Assembly (NCBI GenBank): GCA_003024175.1
Contig: MDYQ01000075.1
Coordinates: 43,101-107,100, forward strand
Length of the DNA: 64,000 bases
Direction: 5' to 3'
DNA from: Planoprotostelium fungivorum
Lineage: Eukaryota > Evosea > Variosea > Cavosteliida > Cavosteliaceae
The first letter of the stretch is position 1. Each line of letters begins with the position of its first letter. Positions 30,731 through 43,640 of this stretch are shown piece by piece. The translations under genes were made by a program, and so were the position numbers. The notes under the pieces were generated by a model. It was not told where the DNA came from and searched no databases. It saw nothing but the letters and a program-made list of their open reading frames with translations.

Positions 30731-30731
30731 G

Positions 30732-32053
30732 ATGTCCGATTTCAAGACGATGTACGACGCCCACAAGCGAATGACACACAAGATACCGTTGACATCGGCC
30801 GAGCGGCCTCATTTCCTGCTCAACCGAGGAGCGGTCATCAAGAAGTTGACGAGGCGATACGAGGGTAGCATCATCAGCATCAAAGACGATCACATCGTGA
30901 TGAGCTGCCCTTCTGCGATGTCACCCATATTGCAAGCCAAGATTGAACGGGAGAAGGGTCAAGCTGAAGAAGAGTTCGTGATGAATATTCCAGATCAAGT
31001 CAACATGGGTGAATTCTTTGGTAAACAAGGTAATACGACAGCAGAACTTAATTGGTTAACGATCTCAGGTCACAGAATCAACGGGATCAGAACGGAGTTG
31101 AGTGAATTTGCAGAGCAAAGCACGGGAGAGAAGAACAATCTGCTGATCAAGGTGTGGCCGTTCGTCAGTGATCATCTCACCTCCCCAGGGTCCTTCCGAC
31201 AAGAAGAGACAGATACAAGTCGTCATTCGAGGGAGAGCCAAGACCATCGCATCTATCCTCCTCTCTCGCATTCAATCTTACATCGAGAGCTTCTGCTCGA
31301 ATCAACTCGCCGTCACGCAGATCACGGGGACGAATACAACAACGGGACAGCACCTTCGGGAGAGACTCGCTTGCCTCAGCAACAACAAACCACCCACTGA
31401 TTGGAACACCAGGGACGAAGGCATGTTGCTCATCGCTCACATCATCATCTGGCAGACAGACAGCAGCATCTACGGTGGCTTTCTACGAGATTGGATCGTG
31501 AGTGGTCGATCGGCAGTGGACATTGAGGTTCACGTCGGCGGTCAGCCAGATGTGGTGTGTTACGGCGGCGGTGATAATTCAAACTCAAGTATCTGCAGAT
31601 CAAGCAGAAGATCGTCGATTCACTGAGGCACACGAACATCAGACTCTTACAAGAAACGAAACCAACTGCTTATCTCGTCAACGTCAAATTTGGAAACAAA
31701 TCGTGGGACGTGACAGTGGACCTAGTCCAACCTCACTTGATCAAGAATCAGAACAAACCCTACGTTGACAGTGATGTCGGCAATATGGAGTTCAACAAGA
31801 CTCAATTCCTCCACAAGAAGGTGTGTGGTCATTTCTATTCAACTGACGTTCGCAGGTACACGAAGCGGGTGGAAAAGATTATCCGATCCAAAAATGCATG
31901 AGTCACGCACAGAAGAAGTTTGTCTTTCTTTATAACTTGAAGGACGACGTCAACACGTGCAGCAAGAGGCTGAACAAATATTTTGAGAAGGGATTCGTCT
32001 GTCTCTCTCCATTAGATCTACACCCGCCATCGTCCCAAAATACCAGCACCTGA
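30732..32053 (+). CDS. Nucleotidyltransferase-like protein with GGFLRD signature
   Basis: Start MSDFKTMYDAHKRM; TGA at 32051-32053 after splicing near 31029-31069, 31151-31190, 31556-31599 and 31820-31855. The N-terminal 140 residues contain an RNA-binding-like patch (RQIQVVIRGRAKTIASILLS). The second half has SSIYGGFLRDWIVSGRSAVDIEV, matching the GG-x-x-RD...D-x-D pattern of the poly(A)-polymerase/CCA-type fold. A later WDVTVDLV may supply the third carboxylate. The usual DIDV is DIEV here, so activity is uncertain. I infer a nucleotidyltransferase fold; substrate unknown. Confidence 0.6.
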
Positions 32054-32650
32054 TGAAACCGAAAGAGAAGTACAGGAGAGAATGGTGGAACATGTGAAGA
32101 TAAAGTGATCGACGACACATCCTTCGCATCACATTGTCTGTCGCGTCATGCAATTGCGTGCACGCCGACACCTTCCTCCCCCGGGATCTTTGAAAAAATT
32201 TGGGTGGGGCCCTAAGCCCCATGCCTACTACACTTGCGTGTCGAATAAGTCTAAAGAAGACTGTTTCGTCCTTGTACAGGGAAATGCTAACCTTCTCTCG
32301 GCTTCACATTACACGTCCGTAAGATATAATGTATCGAGGTCGACCTCGGAAAAAACAGAGAGTGTCACATTATGGGAGCGACAATGAACGACGGACGGCG
32401 ATGCGATTTTCTTTCGATCGTGAGACACACCGAGTGAGATGGAGAGTGTTCTCGAGGATTTAGATGATGGGGATGGAGGTTCGAAGGAGTTTTACGGCCA
32501 TCGGAGGACGCATATACAAAAGGGGGTGAGTCATATCACAAGGGAGGAGTTGTAACGCTCATGTTTATTTATAATCTGAAGTCCGTCGAGTCAAAACTGG
32601 AAAGCAATCGTCCGATAGCGGATCCCTAATCGTCTCTGTCACCTGCCCGA
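32054..32650. other. Intergenic stretch without a convincing gene
   Basis: Short frames only. A GC-rich hairpin TGGGGCCCTAAGCCCCA lies at about 32205-32221. Nothing else stood out; promoter or 3' UTR sequence of the flanking genes is likely. Confidence 0.5.
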
Positions 32651-32962
32651 TCATGAGATGGAGTGAAGAAAGGACTCAGCCTCACCCGAACCGTTGAGGG
32701 CATCGAGGAATTGCTGAATGACTTCCATCTCGTTGACCACCATGGTCAGACTATGTTTCGTGACCGCAGACACCAACTCCGATTTGGTCGAATTCTGCCG
32801 TGTGCGCAGCTTGAAGGCTCTCCTGTACTTTCGCAGTGCAGTTACGTCTAACATAGTGAAATCGAGTGTCTGTATGCATTAGGATAATGTAATCCTATCC
32901 TTCACCTTGGGCTCTCCCTTCCTCTTCTTCTGTCCTCTAACGTTCAGAAAAGATGCATCCAT
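32651..32962 (-). CDS. SAP30-like Sin3-binding protein
   Basis: Small protein (about 90 residues). Exon 1 encodes MDASFLNVRGQKKRKGEPK; intron 32870-32905; exon 2 TLDFTMLDVTALRKYRRAFK...SELVSAVTKHSLTMVVNEMEVIQQFLDALN. The LRKYRR...L...VxxHxxxxVVNExEVIxxFL pattern is that of the Sin3-binding domain of SAP30, a subunit of the Sin3 histone-deacetylase corepressor. The protein is little more than that domain plus a basic nuclear-type N terminus; SAP30's zinc finger is absent. Identification rests on the motif. Confidence 0.8.
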
Positions 32963-33151
32963 GTTCTTCTACGCGATGTTCGTTTGCTTTCCTCGCCCCA
33001 GATGGATGACAGCACAAACAACTCGCCAGTGAGGAAAAATATCACAAAGATTCTTTATCATTCTCTACACAAGCTGTCCGTCACTTTTCTCCTCTATACA
33101 TCTTCCTTGTCACTATCATCAGTCAGTCACACGACCATGCGCTTCTATTCG

Positions 33152-36100
33152 TCATATCACCTCTAATGGTTTGACTCTGGTTCCTCCCGTGAGAGGTTTC
33201 TGCATCGTCTTTTGACCTTTCAGGGTTGAGCTGGGAGACAGGGGAGGCCGGATGGCCGTGATTGGTCCTTGATTGATGACAGGAAGTGACTTCAGCTCTA
33301 ATTTGGCAATCTCATCTTGCAGATACCTGTCTCGTCATCAGCACGATGCGAGAATCCTTTTCCTCTCACCTCGCTTCTTCCTCTTGTTGCTCGATTCTGT
33401 CCTTCAGTTTGCGAATGCGAACGATGTCTCCCATGTTGGTTGTCTGATGACCCGTTGAACTCCTGTATGAATCAGCAAAGATACGATGGCGACGACAAAT
33501 TGAAGTCACTCACTTTGCTGTTGCAGGGGGACCGTTGTATGTTGGACTGCCTGGTGTTGCATGCATTTTCCTAGACACTTGAATCGATAGGATCCTCTGC
33601 CTCTCTTGTACAGAGTCTTTCAGCGTCACGAGAACGTCCTTCAGCTCTTCGTTCTCGTTCTGTTTCTCAGAGATGAGCCGTCTCAGCTTGGCGTGAGCCT
33701 TCTGCTTCTCTTGAATCTTCGATTCGTGCGTCTTATTACTGTGTTCGATCCTCTTCTCTAATCGAGCGATCTCGGTGGCGTGTTGGTCTTCGTCTCCACC
33801 TTTGATCATCTCTTGCAATTGTTTTGTGACACGCAACAGTTGAAAGTACTTCGTCTCTTCGATGAGGTCCTCTGAAATCATGTCGTATTTCTTGTTCTCC
33901 CACTTCTTCTGACGAATCGATTTCTTCGTGTTCTTCATGTCCTTCAGAAGATTAACCTTCTCCTTGCCCAGATTGCGGATGATGTCATTCAGGTGTTCGA
34001 TCTCAGATCTAGAAGGTGTCAGGTTCGTAGTATGAAAGAGTCCCACCTGTGGATGAGAGCACTGTTATTGTAATCGGTCACGACCGCTGATTGTTCTACT
34101 TCGACTTGTCCTTGCTTCAACTTGTACAGTACCTCCAAATTTGTGGTGTCCAGCAAGCTCGATGCGTTGAAGTCTCTGTACTCCTGCAGGAGTTCCTCAA
34201 ACTTATCCGCCATCGCTCGGTCCCGCTCCACCAATTGATCGTGAAATTTGTTCATCTCGTTGATAATACCCAATGTCTTTCTCAACTCTGCCTCCTTCTC
34301 TATCTTCTGATTTCTGTTTGCAAAGTCAGATCGAAAGAATGGAGAAGAGATGATGTCACCTCAGAGTGATGAAATTGTTCCATGCCGCATCGTCTGTGCC
34401 TTCGAAACGGTCGTTCACTGGATCGACGGCAACGTCAACGAAGGTCTTGACGTTATCTAATTCGGCAAATGGATCTGGATTCTCTGATGGTGTAGTATCT
34501 GAGCCAGGGTGAACCGCTAATGCTAGAGGATTGTTCTATCAAAGTGAGTCTGATGACACACAAAAGAAATCTCTCACGATATTGGCGTAAACGGCCACTC
34601 TAGATCGTTTCTTGAACAATTTCATGGCAGCTTCTGATCTCTCCTCGAAATCTCGATCAAAGTCTTTCTTCACGGCCCTCTCGAACGCCTTGTCGTCGTT
34701 CTGCATCTGCTCGTACTTGTTCTTGAACTGTTCTAATTGTCGCTTGTACTCAGTGACTCGAGTGGTGGTCTTGACTTTCTCTTGTTTCAGTTGTTGTAGT
34801 TGCTCGACGAGAGAGGAAGACTTCTTGTCTCTCTGTTCCTGCGTGAATGTCAGTTGTCATGATATGAGATGCATCATTCTGTACCTCTGCGCTGAGGAGT
34901 GTGACTAATTTGATGATTTTCAGCTCCTCTTCGAAGATGGCTTGATCGGCCGAAATCTTTTTCAGAAACAGCTTGGACAGCTGCTCGTCGAAGAAGGAGC
35001 AGATCTCAGTGATCTGTCCTTGCAACTTTTTCAGCTCGGTTTCTAACGCCTTCTTGTGTTTCGATCTCTCTTCCTCCAGGAGCTCGACCTGGCGGAATCA
35101 ATCCACAAGCTTCCATCTCATCGTCTCTCACCTTCTTCTCGAAAGCACGAAGTTCTTTGACTTCCTCTTCTGACATCTGCGCCTCCGGTTTGTTCAGATG
35201 TTCCGGCTTCATCAATTCTTCGTCAAAGTTGTGAGCTGCCGTTCGACTGTCGAGCGTTCCACCCATCATGGTCTATTCTCGTTCAGAAATGCCATGGAAC
35301 AGATGATCCTTCACCTTCAGGCCTCTGTCTCCCCATTCACCTCTATCTTTCTTGCCTGTGGTCTCTCCCTGGTGATTCTCGATGCCCGTGATGCCTTGAT
35401 TTCCCTCTTTCGATGGCTTCTCGGCTTTGATCTCTGATTCTTGCACGGTGAGCACACGATCGGGAACCTCATCATCGTCCAAAGAGGGATGGAAGATGTC
35501 GATGACTTCGCCTAGTTCCTGCGATATCTCCAGCATCCTGTCGTTCTTCTCCTCGATCTTGAGCATCTCTGAACTCTTCAAGTCTAAGACATTTTCGACC
35601 TGGTGATATGTCAGCCATCGGGTGATCTTCGTCTCTCACCTCTCGGTTGAATTCTTGCTTCTTCTGATAGATGATGAATTCGAGCAGAGTGATCTGGGTG
35701 AACTTGCGGTGTGGAGTGTGGAGATCGAAAGGATGATAGAGTAAGTCCTTCACTTTACCAGAGAAAGTCTCTTCCTCTACCAAATCGTCGACGGAATTGG
35801 CCGTAGAGTCTTTGATCTGTGACGAGTCAAGCGATGCGGTGATACTTCACGTTACCTGTTGGTTGTCTCTGCCATCTTGATGTTTGTGGAGCTGCAGCTC
35901 CATCTCGCGGATGGATTGTCCCACCGGCATTCCGTTAGGGTTCCCACAGTTGATGCTGAGGCGAATGGGTTCGGCAGTGACTCTGGTGTTCTTCCTGTGC
36001 CTCAATTCACGGAGTTCTACCCTCCTCTGCAACTGAATCTTCTGAAAGATGGAGATCATCTTCTTGTCGCGTCGTCTCAATGGATAATTCGGCACCTATC

Positions 36101-39100
36101 GCTCTCAGTATTGGTTCTCAAATCGGTTATGCAGTTCTTACCTCTATTGTTTTCTTCAAGCCTTTAACGATGATGGCCTGAGCCTCCATGGAATCCCATA
36201 CTTCGGCCTATGCATTCGTCAATCGTGATATTCAAATACATATATATCCCACCTTGATACGAGCAGCCAGTAGACTCTTCGCCGTATTATCATTGACAAC
36301 AGACTCTTTCAGAGCTTTCACTTGCTTCTCCCCCTCGGCTAGCAGACGGTTCCTCTCATTAACATCCACGATGAGTTCGTGATAAGATAACTTTTCTAAT
36401 TCGGGCGCAATGTCGTTCTTGAAGACGATGTCTTCGATCTGTGCCTTGAGAGCTTGCAACTCCTTCAGTTGTCTGGCCTGCAAATCCTCCGCCCTCTTCT
36501 GTTTGATGGCATCATTAGTCGCCCTTCTCATCTCCACGATCGTCATCTCTTCCGCAGTTTCTGGTAGGTCAGTGATCTGAAGCGTGTCAGTGAGAATTTC
36601 CCACGGTATACCACTCACTTTTCCCAGATCTGCATACGTTGGAGCGATCCACTCGGTGTTAGGCTGAGGTGGCGTCCCCTGAACCGTTCTGACGAACATG
36701 GTCGAGCCACGGCAGGAGATGATGTAAGCCGAATCGAAACTGAAAGCGGCGCAGGTGACGCCTCCCTGCGTGTGGTGGTGACCTTGGAGCATAATGGACT
36801 CGCTCAGATTGGAAATAGGCCTCTGCATGACACCATCGCTGGCGCCGGTGATCATCCATCGACAGTTGGGTGAGATCTGTATGCTGTTGGCCGGTTTCAT
36901 GTGAGCTTCAAATGGTCAGCTACACGGAGAAGTCTGCAGGATGTCACCCTTCCACTCGTCTTTCGGCGGGGCGATGTCAGAGTCATCCATCAGATCGGGA
37001 TCGCCAGTTCTCTCTGGCATGGAATATCTCTTCATCTTCTTATCTGTGGTTACCGTGAAGAAATGTTGTTTCTTCGCAGAAGAGTTTGAAGCTCTGGGGT
37101 CGGCCACGATGGCCAGCGGCGTCCACTGCAACTTCAAGAGGCTCTTCTGCACTTCCTTGTTGCTCAGCTGAAAGTTTTTGAAATCTGAAAGATTGAGAAG
37201 ATGTTCACCCTCTCGTTAAAATTCACCTCGATTCTCTTCTCGCAAAGATTCGAAATTATAATCTGGAACGGCGATACGGAAGACATCACCGTGATCATGA
37301 TCGACAGCGATGAAGAGATGCGAATTCGAATCGTCAGCGCTGCCCCACGACAAAGAGAGTACCGGGCCAGGGAAATTGATGTACCCTATGATATTACAAC
37401 TGGGTTGTGAGATGTCTATGAGGTAGACCTGTAGTTGTCAGGAGGATTCTCAAATATTTAGGGCGTCATCTCACCGTGTGATCAGAACCACCGGTCGCTA
37501 ATATATTCCCTTTGGGGTGAAAAGCCACACAGTTGATCTTATCCTTGTGAATTTTGATCCTGTGGATGAGGACTGGCCGACTGCTATTGTGCATCTCCAC
37601 CATTCTCAACATACCCGATTTGGATCCCACAGCTACCAAGCTAGATGTCGGACATATCTATGTCGATATCAGATCGTGAGGGATGCTGAGACGGATCACC
37701 GATAGGCAAGAGAGAGGAGAGTGGAATTGGAGCTTAGACAAGCAGATCTGAAGCTTACTACCCTTCTGGTAGTCCCAGATTCTCAAACTTCCGTCGTCTC
37801 CACAAGTGACCGCCAGGTGTTGTAAGGATAGAGTGGCGACATCGGTGATATTACCCTTGTGGAACTCGATCACCTGCCTCCGATCAGTGATCGATCGTCA
37901 TGATTACGATGGTCACTCACTCTCTCTAACTTGTGTGAGACTGGCATTCCATTGCTCGATAGGGATGCTGTCTCCAGGGTGATACCCGATGTTCCAATGA
38001 GTAAAGTCTTCCAGTCGTACGACATGGACAGACCGACGACCTCGTCGGCAGCTTGTAGAGAATACTCGGAAGTTCCCGTCTGCAGAGATACCCAGTGAAT
38101 ACTTCCTGAAGCGGTACCGCAAATGACATGTGTTTTCGTTACCAGCTGAAGATGTCGTCAGGTGATGGCGATGATGACAATCTCACCATCTGAACGATGG
38201 AACTGTTGTCGACGGACAGTGTGGCCAGTAACTGAGAGCTGTTGGCATCGTATTTGAGAAGCTGGCCGTTGTTCGCACTGCAGAAGATCTGCCCGTATCA
38301 GGTTAGATGTTCACTATCTCTTCACCTTGTTATCGGTGGACCAGATGTGAGATCGAAAGTGTGTGTTTTTATCGTTGACATTCTGCGTCGTGTGCGTTCT
38401 ATCTGTCTCCTTCGCCCTCTGTGTGTTGATGACAGAGAGGTCAGCCTCGTTCTCAGTCAAGTTCTCGTTCAGATTATCGACCTTGCACAGTCAGTACGGA
38501 TATCTTACGTCTAAATCCTCTCACCTTGAAGAAAATCAACTTTCCATTACCCGAGACACAGATCTGATTGTTGCTCTTAGGATTGAAAGAAAGCCAAAAG
38601 TCAGAATTGAACAGGGAGAATGGGATGCTGATGCGTGTGCGAAAGAGGAGAGCCTGCGTCTCACAACTCCAGACAGCGAGGAGACTATCTGGAATACTAG
38701 TGATGGCAGTGATGCGAGTACCATCGCGAGAGAATGCCAAGTCGTTGATCTCTGTCTCTCCCACACCTGAACGATGGCGTCAGTCGATCTTTCGCGTGTC
38801 GACGGATGACCCACTCAGAATGTGAAAAGCCAACGTGTGGGTGAGACTACTGCACACATAGATGTGACACGTCGGTGATCTCTCCGAGTAAGCGTACAGC
38901 TTGGTCTTCTTGTTGTAAGTTAACGGACCGATTCCGTTGCCTAAACCTGGAATGGTCTTTGCGACCCCACTCTTGAAGGACATTACTCTGATGATATCAT
39001 CAACCTCATCTCGTTGTCGATCCGTGACTCGAATGGTGTGGATTCGTTCAACACACCTGAGAGAGTTGCCATAGGGAGTCAATACCACATCATCTCCAAT

Positions 39101-39151
39101 GTAATGGATGGTCGTTCCACTATAACCGACAGACGTGATCTCTCTGCTCAT
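33152..39151 (-). CDS. CFAP43: CFAP43 homologue (axonemal WD40 + coiled-coil protein)
   Basis: Component of the ciliary/flagellar tether complex of inner dynein arms. The N-terminal half (39151 to about 36600) is WD40 repeats (ATGGSDHT, LAVTCGDDGSLRIWDYQKG, WMITGASDGVMQ). The second half is long coiled coil with segments typical of CFAP43: EPIRLSINCGNPNGMPVGQS, LLYHPFDLHTPHRKFTQITL, DDEVPDRVLTVQESEIKAEK, MMGGTLDSRTAAHNFDEELM. Start is MSREITSVGYSGTTIHYIGD. The last exon ends KPLEV-I-TGA at 33152. About 15 or more introns of 40 to 60 nt. It starts head-to-head with ALG6 (161 bp). CFAP44 is the close relative, but the MMGG segment favours CFAP43. Confidence 0.85.
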
Positions 39152-39312
39152 AATGCTATCATAAGTGTTTCGATTCGTAGATATGATACAGATAGGTTAG
39201 CGAGAACACTGACCACGTGATGATGTTGATGGTGAAAGTAGACCTATATTTGGAAAATGTGTCACAAAGAAATAAAACTGTGCTGTGATGCGATGAAGTC
39301 AAGACAACAGAA

Positions 39313-41428
39313 ATGGCGGGAGGGACTGGAACGTGGTTACTGCTCATCTTGTCTGCTTCCATGTTGATTCGTTATGCGATATCATTATGGCCTTATAGTG
39401 GTGAGACTACGATGTATATCCACGAATGGACTCTAGATCGACTCACGAACATGTGGCTGACGATCCCATTAGGAGCAGGCAAGCCACCCATGTTTGGAGA
39501 TTACGAAGCACAGAGACATTGGATGGAGATCACCAATTCGATTCCCCTCTCCGAATGGTAACCGATTTCTCTTCGTTCGTCTGACCTGCTCGCAATTCTG
39601 AACAGAAATCAACAGGTATCACAATACGACGAGGAACGATCTCCATTATTGGGGATTAGACTACCCACCGCTGACTGCCTATCACAGTTGGCTCTGTGGT
39701 AAAATGTAATTCCTCACATTTGATGATTGAGAATCACCATTCACCATCGAACAGAATAGGACATGTCGAACCCGAATCTATGGCGTTATACAGCTCACGT
39801 GGCTATGAGACGTCCAGCAGCAAATTATACATGAGATTGAGTGTGCTTCTGTCCGAGATGGTCGAGACGCCACATTACAGATGAAAGACTGACACACCCC
39901 AGATATCTTATATCTTCCCACTCGTCATCTTATTTTTAAGAGATACCAACGCGAAGACATCTACCACCAACACGTTCGAACACAGTGAGACCATCCATCT
40001 CTCTTGACAGGTGATTCACATGAGGTTTCGCTGACATCGACAGACGTGAGGAGGTTCTCTCCTCTCTTTGTCGCTCTCATGCAACCTGCTCTCATGTTGA
40101 TCGATCACGGACACTTTCAATACAATTCGGTGTCGCTGGGACTATCTCTGTGGTCTCTCGTATTCTTGCAGAGTGGACGACACTTTCTGGCCTCCATCAT
40201 GTTCTCTCTCAGTCTCAATTTCAAACAGATGAGCTTATATTTCGCTCTTCCATTCTTCTTCCACATGTTGGGGGAAGCACTTCACCTCAAGAGCTGGTGA
40301 CGATTTTATTTGGTTTTATTTCCATTCATTTGAGACAGGAGGGGAAGCTTTTCGAGGATATTTTTCCTGGGAGCGGGTGTCATACTGACATTTGGGACAC
40401 TGTGGGTACCGTTCTACGCAGCCAACGGCCTGGAAGGCTTGGGACAGGTGAGATTTACACGAAATTTCATGTTCTCATCGAACGCGATCAGCTCATCCAC
40501 AGACTCTTTCCTGTCGCCAGAGGGTTGTTCGAAGATAAGGTGAAGAGATTCCGTAGAAAATCGAAAACTAATGGAGAATCAGGTGGCCAATTTCTGGTGC
40601 ACCATCGATCTCGTCGTCAAATTGAAGCGAATTGTAGACCCCAATCGCCTGTTTCCGATCACGTGAGTTCATCTGCCCCTCTTTGTATCGTCGGGAGCTC
40701 AATTTAATAGTGTCGCGTTCACTCTGTTGGGACTATTACCGTCTGGTGTTGACTTACTGAAGAGACCGAGTTACGTTCGCTTAGTCTTCTCTCTTTTCGT
40801 CTCCTCCATGTCATTTTATCTCTTTTCGTTTCAGGTGACATTTTATTTCATTTTATTCTTGAAATGATTGATGCGTAGGTGCATGAGAAGACGATTTTAT
40901 TCCCTCTGTTGCCTATGACGCTTTTGGCGGGAAAATGTTTCGAGGAATTTTGTTGGATGACTCTGGTCAGCATGTTCAGGTGAGATTTATACATCTCATC
41001 GCAACGTTTCATCTTTCACGATCACCATCATGATGATTCACACGTTACAGCATGTATCCTCTATTGATCAGAGATGGACAGAGCATCCCTTATTTCTCTC
41101 TCTTCGTCTTCTTCTTATCTATTGCTTTCGCAGGAAGACAACAGAATGCTTCAAAATTCAAGAGAATCGCTCAGGTGAGAGAATCATCTCTTCCTTTGAA
41201 CAAACCTCCTGAATCATTTAGTTTTTGTCTTTATTGGGTATGATGTCAATTCACATCATATTTGCATCGATGAAACCACCAGCCAAACTACCTGACCTAT
41301 TCGTTTTACTCTTCACCTCCTTTTCCTTCCTTCATTTCGCTGCCTTCTTCCTGTGGGCCAACTACGTGCAATTCACGATGAAGGAGAGCGTCAGCACGAC
41401 GCAAACTATCAAACAGAAGAAGACATAA
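39313..41428 (+). CDS. ALG6: ALG6 dolichyl-P-Glc:Man9GlcNAc2-PP-dolichol alpha-1,3-glucosyltransferase
   Basis: ER membrane enzyme adding the first glucose to the lipid-linked oligosaccharide before N-glycosylation. A signal-anchor helix is followed by the conserved luminal loop [20 protein letters not shown] and, across an intron ending just before [32 protein letters not shown]. The Asp of FGDYEAQ matches the proposed catalytic Asp of yeast Alg6. Later membrane segments include [20 protein letters not shown] and [13 protein letters not shown], both family hallmarks. The C terminus IKQKKT resembles a dilysine ER-retrieval signal. ALG8 is the only alternative; the [10 protein letters not shown] loop favours ALG6. 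Confidence 0.92.
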
Positions 41429-41473
41429 AGATGTGACGCTGATCGATCTATAAGAGCGACATTGCAAAATTGA

Positions 41474-43230
41474 GACGAAAAATTTGGGTTACCGTTTTAC
41501 AACCAGCCAAAAAAAGTGGTCCAGGGTCCTCCCACGCAGCGAGCCTACAGTCTGGAGGAGTTGCTGCAGAATCCCGCAAAGATGACCAACCTACTATTGG
41601 ATTTCCGCTCTCGATCACATACGCATTCATCACATTCCAAATGAACCTCTTGAAAGGTTACCTCCCTCTTCACGACCTTACTTGGTATCAGTGCGTGTAA
41701 AATTCGAGTTTAAACGTGTTGATCGCAGCCAGGGGGAGATTGGCCCAACTCAGAGGACATGCTCTACTCCAAGTGCTACGTGAACGCAAATCAGTGCCCA
41801 GCACTGTTGGACACTTTGATAAGGTGTGATACGCATTGCATCCTCACTCTCACTCTAATCGAAGCACAGATCTTCGCCTCCATTTGGTTATCTGAAGACC
41901 ACGTACTGTTCTCAACTAAAGACGGCAAGGTGAAATGCTGCTCTGCAGAGACACTCGCTCACCAGATCGCAGCTCATCTACTGGGATACTTACGGAGGCA
42001 GATCTGGACACATCACAGTACCCCCGAGGACCAAGTCCAATCCTGGCGTCGTGAACAGGTACCGCTGATCCGTCATTCCGCATCACGCTGATGAGATCAC
42101 AGCTTCGGATCACACTTTTTGGCTCAAAACGAAGAATGCACTTTTCTCCTCTCCACGGGCGAAGACTCCAGTAAGATGTCAGACATCAACCATCATCTCA
42201 TTCCTCACAGCCGAACTGGCCGTCTATTCTCTCCCTTCTCTAGATTGCGTCAACATTCTGAGAGGCCATCAAGATTGGGTGTTCGGTGCCGCCTTCATCG
42301 ATCAGCATCACTTCGTCTCAGGTAGATCCCACGAGGCATCTCAGACGGATGTACTCTTCTGACAAGTGCAGGCAGCAGAGATTGCACGGTTAAGATGTGG
42401 AACGTCACAGCAGACGCAACCGAATCGTCGCAGTGCATCGCCACGAGATTGAACCACACGAAGAAGGTGAAATCCGTCCGTTTTACATTTTAACTCAACT
42501 TGTTTCAGGTGAGAGCTATCTGTTTCGATCGCGTCAGCTGTACGTTCTCCTCCCTCTCTGCCGATCGCACGATCAAGATATGGGACCCTTCCAGAATGGA
42601 CGTTGTGAGATCATCATCATCATCTATCAACTCGCTGACATCATCATCAGATCTCCGAGGTCCTCCTGACGCGTGCACCCGATCTAGTGTGTATAGACGT
42701 CAAGCCTGACGCTGGATTACTCGCCGTCGGTGAGTGCTTTTGCATCTCATTCTACAATTGAGACGCAAAATAGGATCGCTGGAACACTTCACGTTCATCG
42801 ACATCAGGAGCAGACACCTCGTCTCTGTTCCTTCAAAGGATGAATCACTCGGTGTCCGCTCTCTCGTTTTCGTCGACAACGTTCTCTCCATTGGCGGCGG
42901 TAAGGTGAGACCGTCTGCGTTTTCTAGCTCTCACCTTACGAAAGGGCTACCTTTCGTTTTACGACATCAGAGCTGGAAGGTTCATGCCCGTGGATGATGA
43001 AGGTAAAGAATACTTCACTTCGGGTAGAGGGTGGTTAGACAAGAACGAAGCTTACCTCTCCTACTTTCACGACACGACAGTTCACAATGCGATTTACACG
43101 CACAGCTACAACCCGTCTAAGACGAAGATTTTCGTAGGGGGAGGTCCTCTGATGGTGAGTGAATTATAATTCGAGGCTGATGTGTGATCAGACGAGCTTG
43201 ACCGGAAGTTATGGGGCTCTGTGGGCATGA
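41474..43230 (+). CDS. DCAF12: DCAF12 homologue (WD40 substrate receptor of CRL4); 5' end unresolved
   Basis: WD40 protein expected to bind DDB1-CUL4. Segments align along DCAF12: DKIFASIWLSEDHVLFSTKD, RGHQDWVFGAAFIDQHHFVS, SGSRDCTVKMWNVT, FSSLSADRTIKIWDPSRMD, RSLVFVDNVLSIGGG, EYFTSGRGWLDKNEAYLSYF, AIYTHSYNPSKTKIFVGGGP. The last exon, after an intron ending at 43192, encodes TSLTGSYGALWA-stop, equal to the family C-terminal LxGxYxxLW. The first exon FGLPFYNQPKKVVQG...LEELLQNPA (41474-41590) looks coding, but I find no in-frame start and the splice to 41730 is unclear. The start given is therefore approximate. Confidence 0.85.
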
Positions 43231-43346
43231 ATTGTTGTGGAATAAAGATGAATCTGTAACGTAGTTGATCCAAGACACGGTCGTATCTGATGGTGTGAAG
43301 ATGTGATTGCCGGGCTGCCTGACAAACCAAGGCGGAACAAAAGAAG

Positions 43347-43431
43347 CGCCCACCGGGGGGCTCGAACCCCCGACCACCAGGTGTCAACATCTCGTAAAAG
43401 CCTGGCGCTCTACCGACTGAGCTAGGCGGGC
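43347..43431 (-). tRNA. tRNA-Lys (anticodon TTT) with a short intron
   Basis: Minus-strand reading: acceptor GCCCGCC pairs with GGTGGGC, discriminator G, A box TAGCTCAGTCGG, anticodon stem CCAGG/CCTGG, loop CTTTTA with TTT. A 12-13 nt intron (CGAGATGTTGACA region) follows at the canonical place after base 37. T arm CGGGGGTTCGAGCCCCCCG. Length 85 with intron. Lies 116 bp beyond DCAF12. Confidence 0.92.
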
Positions 43432-43640
43432 TTGTGATTGCTCCTATATTTCCAATATGTAAACAAATTAATAGCTGCCACTTCATCTGATGTGTCTTGA
43501 TCTTTCGTCTTTCGGCGCAGATAGATCATTCTCAGAGACGATAATATTTATAGGACAGCATTTCTCCATTCATCCCTCACCGTCAGCTTCATTCTGTTCA
43601 CCTACATTCGTCACTCTCTCCTTCTTCGAATATCTCTCAC

